This document shows, one piece after another, positions 4,804-6,929 of a stretch of DNA of 6,929 nucleotides. The stretch lies in assembly GCA_020056155.1 (NCBI GenBank), contig JAGVII010000279.1, forward strand, positions 1 through 6,929, written 5' to 3'. Under the pieces are notes generated by a model that worked only from the letters and a program-made list of their open reading frames with translations, was not told where the DNA came from and did not search any database. Position 1 is the stretch's first letter. Each line of letters starts with the position of its first letter. The position numbers and the translations under genes were made by a program. The DNA is from Afipia sp. GTDB taxonomy: Bacteria > Pseudomonadota > Alphaproteobacteria > Rhizobiales > Xanthobacteraceae.

Positions 4804-5238
4804 TCAGCGCGTCAGCTTTTCCATTTCAGGGAACGCTGCATAGGTTGCGCCCGCACACAACTCGCCGGCGTCCTCGATGATGCGGTCGAGCCTGCCATCG
4901 ATATACATTCCGGCGCGTTCCTTAGCCCCCGCATATCGTCCGCCCGTGCCGCGCGCATTGAAGCGCACGCACACGACATAGCGGCGGCGGCCCCCGACTT
5001 CCTTTTGCGCCGGTTCTGAAATCCCGGCCTCGCGCACGCCGGTTGGATCGTTCAGATAGGTCCGCAGCAGAGCGAGCAGTTCGGGACGGTAGTTCGCCGG
5101 ATACGGCTGGTTCTCCACGCCGCGATCGGCGGTATAGGACAGGCTGTCGTTGCCGCCGGTCCAGGCGCAGCCGGCAAGACCGAGTGCAACCAGCGCCGCA
5201 GCGGCGCTCCTCGTATATGTCACCAATTTGCAACGCAT
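4804..5238 (-). CDS. Small outer-membrane or periplasmic lipoprotein
   Basis: Predicted lipoprotein of 144 residues with no family I recognise. From the ATG at 5238 it opens with a lipoprotein signal, MRCKLVTYTR then SAAAALVALGLAGC, with lipobox LAGC and lipidation site C24. Upstream ATGs at 5265 and 5286 are in frame, but none of the three has a strong ribosome-binding site; 5238 gives the most typical signal length. The mature part has YRPELLALLRTYLNDPTGVR (50-69), then a beta-rich core with RRRYVVCVRFNARG (84-97), YAGAKERAGMYIDGRLDRII (102-121) and a cysteine at 128 that could pair with C90. The pattern of a helix followed by strands fits a small envelope domain. It lies directly upstream of tspO on the same strand and diverges from the cobalamin riboswitch unit. 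Confidence 0.8.
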   Translation of the reverse strand: MRCKLVTYTRSAAAALVALGLAGCAWTGGNDSLSYTADRGVENQPYPANYRPELLALLRTYLNDPTGVREAGISEPAQKEVGGRRRYVVCVRFNARGTGGRYAGAKERAGMYIDGRLDRIIEDAGELCAGATYAAFPEMEKLTR

Positions 5239-5293
5239 TCCGATGAAGTCCACGACATGAGGCATCGCATTGGGTTTCTTGGACATTGTGTCA

Positions 5294-5322
5294 TTGACAA
5301 GGCAATCCCCCGCCGGTTGATT
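5294..5322 (+). promoter_or_regulatory. Probable sigma70-type promoter of the riboswitch transcript
   Basis: A perfect TTGACA (5294-5299) is followed by a 17-base spacer and TTGATT (5317-5322, three of six matches to TATAAT). The predicted start, near 5329, falls right at the 5' edge of the riboswitch fold, which supports the call. Confidence 0.5.
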
Positions 5323-5329
5323 GCAACCA

Positions 5330-5540
5330 CGGCACAGGTGCCAGCGCAAGCTGGCGAATAGGGAATTCGGTGTCGCCGCGCGCTTCGTCAAAGTGACGCA
5401 TGCACGGCCAGTCCGAAGCTGCCCCCGCAACTGTCAGCGGTGAGCCGTTGTCCATGACGCCACTGAGCGAAGGCTTTTCAGCCTGCTTGGGAAGGCGGGC
5501 AACGGTGACGATCCGCGAGCCAGGAGACCTGCCTGTACCG
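5330..5540 (+). promoter_or_regulatory. Cobalamin (B12) riboswitch
   Basis: A full adenosylcobalamin-type aptamer. Conserved blocks appear in order: GAAGCTGCCCCCGCAACTGT (5415-5434), AGCGGTGAGC, GCCACTG (5459-5465), GGGAAGGCG (5489-5497), CGATCCGCGAGCC, and the B12 box AGCCAGGAGACCTGCC (5518-5533). The closing helix P1 can form between ACAGG (5334-5338) and CCTGT (5532-5536). Such elements turn off cobalamin uptake or synthesis genes when cobalamin is plentiful. Downstream lies a hairpin that hides a Shine-Dalgarno and then a TonB-dependent receptor gene. There is no T-run after the downstream hairpins, so control is probably at translation. Confidence 0.96.
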
Positions 5541-5579
5541 GTCATCCTTCCGTCGCACGGGGCGTGCGAAGGGGCGGCG

Positions 5580-5615
5580 TTCCGCAGCGGTGACGTGACG
5601 TAACTGTTGCGGAGG
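5580..5615 (+). promoter_or_regulatory. Shine-Dalgarno-sequestering hairpin (riboswitch expression platform)
   Basis: TTCCGCAGC (5580-5588) pairs with GTTGCGGAG (5606-5614) over nine positions, two or three of them G-U. The 3' arm contains most of the strong ribosome-binding site GGAGG (5611-5615), eight bases before the ATG at 5624. Burying the site would shut translation, as expected for a translational riboswitch. A second bulged hairpin (5546-5549 and 5554-5558 with 5564-5572) lies between it and the aptamer. Confidence 0.6.
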
Positions 5616-5623
5616 TTCGGCCG

Positions 5624-5743
5624 ATGGCCTGTTTCCTCAGTCAGGACGGAACGTATGGCGGCAGCACCCTGCCGCCGGCCGTCATGTCTGCGCGTTTTCA
5701 CCGCGCCTCCGCGATCACATGCATCGGCGGGGCTTCAACGTGA
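5624..5743 (+). CDS. 39-residue leader ORF coupled to the TonB receptor
   Basis: The ATG at 5624 has the only strong ribosome-binding site in this region (GGAGG, eight bases upstream), and that site is the one hidden by the riboswitch hairpin. The product starts MACFLSQDGTYGGSTLPPAV (1-20), continues with MSARFHRASAITCIGGAST (21-39), and resembles no family I know. It has no clear signal or membrane segment. Its TGA (5741-5743) overlaps a GTG start of the receptor in a GTGA, the usual layout for translational coupling. An 8-bp GC-rich hairpin (5657-5664 with 5669-5676) lies inside it. I infer a leader whose translation opens the receptor start; the peptide itself may have no function. The alternative is that translation restarts at the receptor without it. 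Confidence 0.45.
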   Translation: MACFLSQDGTYGGSTLPPAVMSARFHRASAITCIGGAST

Positions 5744-6929
5744 CTCTTTTCGTGAAATCGAATTTTTCGGCAACCAGACTGGGACTGGCCTTCGCAGCCG
5801 CGTGTCTTGCAGGCACGGCGCTTGTGAGCCCTGCCCTCGCACAGGACGCCGGCGGCGCGTTGCCGCCGATCAATGTCGATGCCAGCCGTCTCTATGGCGG
5901 CATCGTCGGCGCTTCGACGGCAACCATTACCGCCGAGGATATTGCGCGTTCACCCGGTCAGACAGTGCAGGATGTCCTTGCAACCATTCCCGGTATTCAA
6001 TTGCAGACGCTGTTCGGGAGCGTGAACGGTGCGGGTACGACCGTCGATTTGCGCGGGTTCGGCGCGTTTGCGACCGCGAATACACTGATCCTGATCAACG
6101 GGCGTCGCATCAACGATGTCGATCTTGCAGGCGTCGACTTATCGACAATCCCACTCTATTCGATTGAGCGCATCGAAGTCACACGCGGCAACAGCGGCGC
6201 GGTTCTGTACGGCGACAATGCCATCGGCGGCGTCATAAACATTATCACCAAGACCGGTGCAGGCGCCGGTAAGCCCATCGAAATGCGCGTCGAGGGCGGG
6301 GCTGGCTCATTCAACTCCAGCCAGGGTAACGTTTCGCTGACCACCAACCACGGCCCGTGGTCATCGGCAGCCTTCGCGAACGCCTTCAAGTCGGACGGCT
6401 ATCGCGTCAACAACAAGACCGATCAGCGCAATGCCGTCGGTGAAGTTCGCTACACCACGCCGGATTTCAGCGCCTTCCTGAATTTGTCAGGTGACGATCA
6501 GCATCTCGGCCTCCCCGGCGGACGAACGGTGAATGCTTTCATCAACCAACTCGCGACCGACAGGCGCGGCGCGACGACTCCGTTCGACTTCGGCAACAAG
6601 CAAGGAGCCAACGCGACTGCCGGTTTCACCAAAACGCTCTGGAACGGCGCAGAACTGATCGTCGATGGCGGTGTGCGCAACAAGAATCAGCAGGCGTCCT
6701 TCTTCAGTCCGTTTTCCGAGAGCTACGTCGATACCGTGCTGACAACATGGTCGATCACGCCACGCCTTAGCATCAAGAACGACTTCTTTGGACTGCGCTC
6801 GAACATCCTGACCGGCATCGACTACTACGACGCCAAGTACGATTCGGACCGCCCCATGTTCAAGGGCCTAGCGCCGATCCATGTCTATAACCTTACGCAA
6901 CGCACGCTTGGTGCATACTGGCAGCAAAC
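5740..6929 (+). CDS. TonB-dependent outer-membrane receptor, probable cobalamin transporter (partial)
   Basis: The first 396 residues of a TonB-dependent receptor; the gene runs past the right edge. Such receptors import scarce ligands across the outer membrane using TonB-ExbBD energy. I chose GTG 5740 because it overlaps the leader stop and has GGCGGGG seven bases upstream. ATG 5719 and GTG 5752 are in-frame alternatives, also without strong sites. From 5740, the signal peptide ends at about residue 34 (SPALA, then QD), followed by a candidate TonB box, PPINVDAS (42-49). The plug domain (about 60-170) shows TVQDVLATIPGIQLQ, DLRGFG (103-108), LILINGRRIND (116-126), IERIEVTRG (142-150) and YGDNAIGGVINIIT (157-170). 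Beta-barrel strands follow. The cobalamin riboswitch upstream makes B12 or a related corrinoid the likely ligand (BtuB-like); the sequence alone does not prove it. Confidence 0.9.
   Translation, partial: MTLFVKSNFSATRLGLAFAAACLAGTALVSPALAQDAGGALPPINVDASRLYGGIVGASTATITAEDIARSPGQTVQDVLATIPGIQLQTLFGSVNGAGTTVDLRGFGAFATANTLILINGRRINDVDLAGVDLSTIPLYSIERIEVTRGNSGAVLYGDNAIGGVINIITKTGAGAGKPIEMRVEGGAGSFNSSQGNVSLTTNHGPWSSAAFANAFKSDGYRVNNKTDQRNAVGEVRYTTPDFSAFLNLSGDDQHLGLPGGRTVNAFINQLATDRRGATTPFDFGNKQGANATAGFTKTLWNGAELIVDGGVRNKNQQASFFSPFSESYVDTVLTTWSITPRLSIKNDFFGLRSNILTGIDYYDAKYDSDRPMFKGLAPIHVYNLTQRTLGAYWQQ

Noticed and set aside
5239..5430. Longer N-terminus of the lipoprotein starting at 5430
   Set aside because: It would overlap the cobalamin riboswitch and put the lipoprotein signal in mid-protein.
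5607..6167. Plus-strand ORF of 186 residues over the receptor start
   Set aside because: Arginine/serine/cysteine-rich shadow frame; the receptor frame shows a signal peptide and TonB plug motifs over the same bases.

Overview
The window looks like chromosomal DNA of an alphaproteobacterium, most likely from the Bradyrhizobium/Rhodopseudomonas/Afipia group. The support is a fairly high G+C content, a tRNA-Thr with encoded CCA, many small secreted proteins with AxA signal peptides, and promoter-like sites of the alphaproteobacterial EcfG (general stress) type. I see no phage, IS element, CRISPR array or resistance cassette. The genus is an inference from style and remembered families, not from a search.

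Layout. Positions 1-597 hold two minus-strand genes for small exported proteins; the left one is cut by the window edge, and the right one ends in a tandem 12-residue repeat. After an intergenic stretch with a Fur-box-like palindrome comes a 49-residue protein (907-1056, +). A tRNA-Thr(TGT) follows on the minus strand (1088-1162), then about 360 bases with no gene I can support but with a strong orphan terminator hairpin. Next are three plus-strand genes: a 43-residue single-span membrane peptide (1524-1655), a 69-residue helical protein (1809-2018) behind a textbook GGAAC-N17-CGTT promoter, and an exported PRC-barrel protein (2104-2640) behind a weaker site of the same kind, closed by a perfect terminator. 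A possible 24-residue peptide lies on the minus strand (2738-2812).

The middle holds a 403-residue serine hydrolase of the 6-aminohexanoate-dimer hydrolase (NylB)/class C beta-lactamase fold (3091-4302, +). It is tail-to-tail with a TspO/MBR membrane protein (4308-4784, -). A small lipoprotein gene (4804-5238, -) lies just upstream of tspO, probably in one operon with it.

The right end is a cobalamin-controlled uptake unit on the plus strand: a sigma70-like promoter, a full cobalamin riboswitch (about 5330-5540), a hairpin that buries a strong Shine-Dalgarno, a 39-residue leader ORF (5624-5743) whose stop overlaps a GTG by GTGA, and a TonB-dependent outer-membrane receptor (BtuB-like by context) that runs off the window. 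This riboswitch-leader-receptor arrangement and the pair of EcfG-type promoters are the most interesting parts. I do not see clear evidence of an entirely new system.
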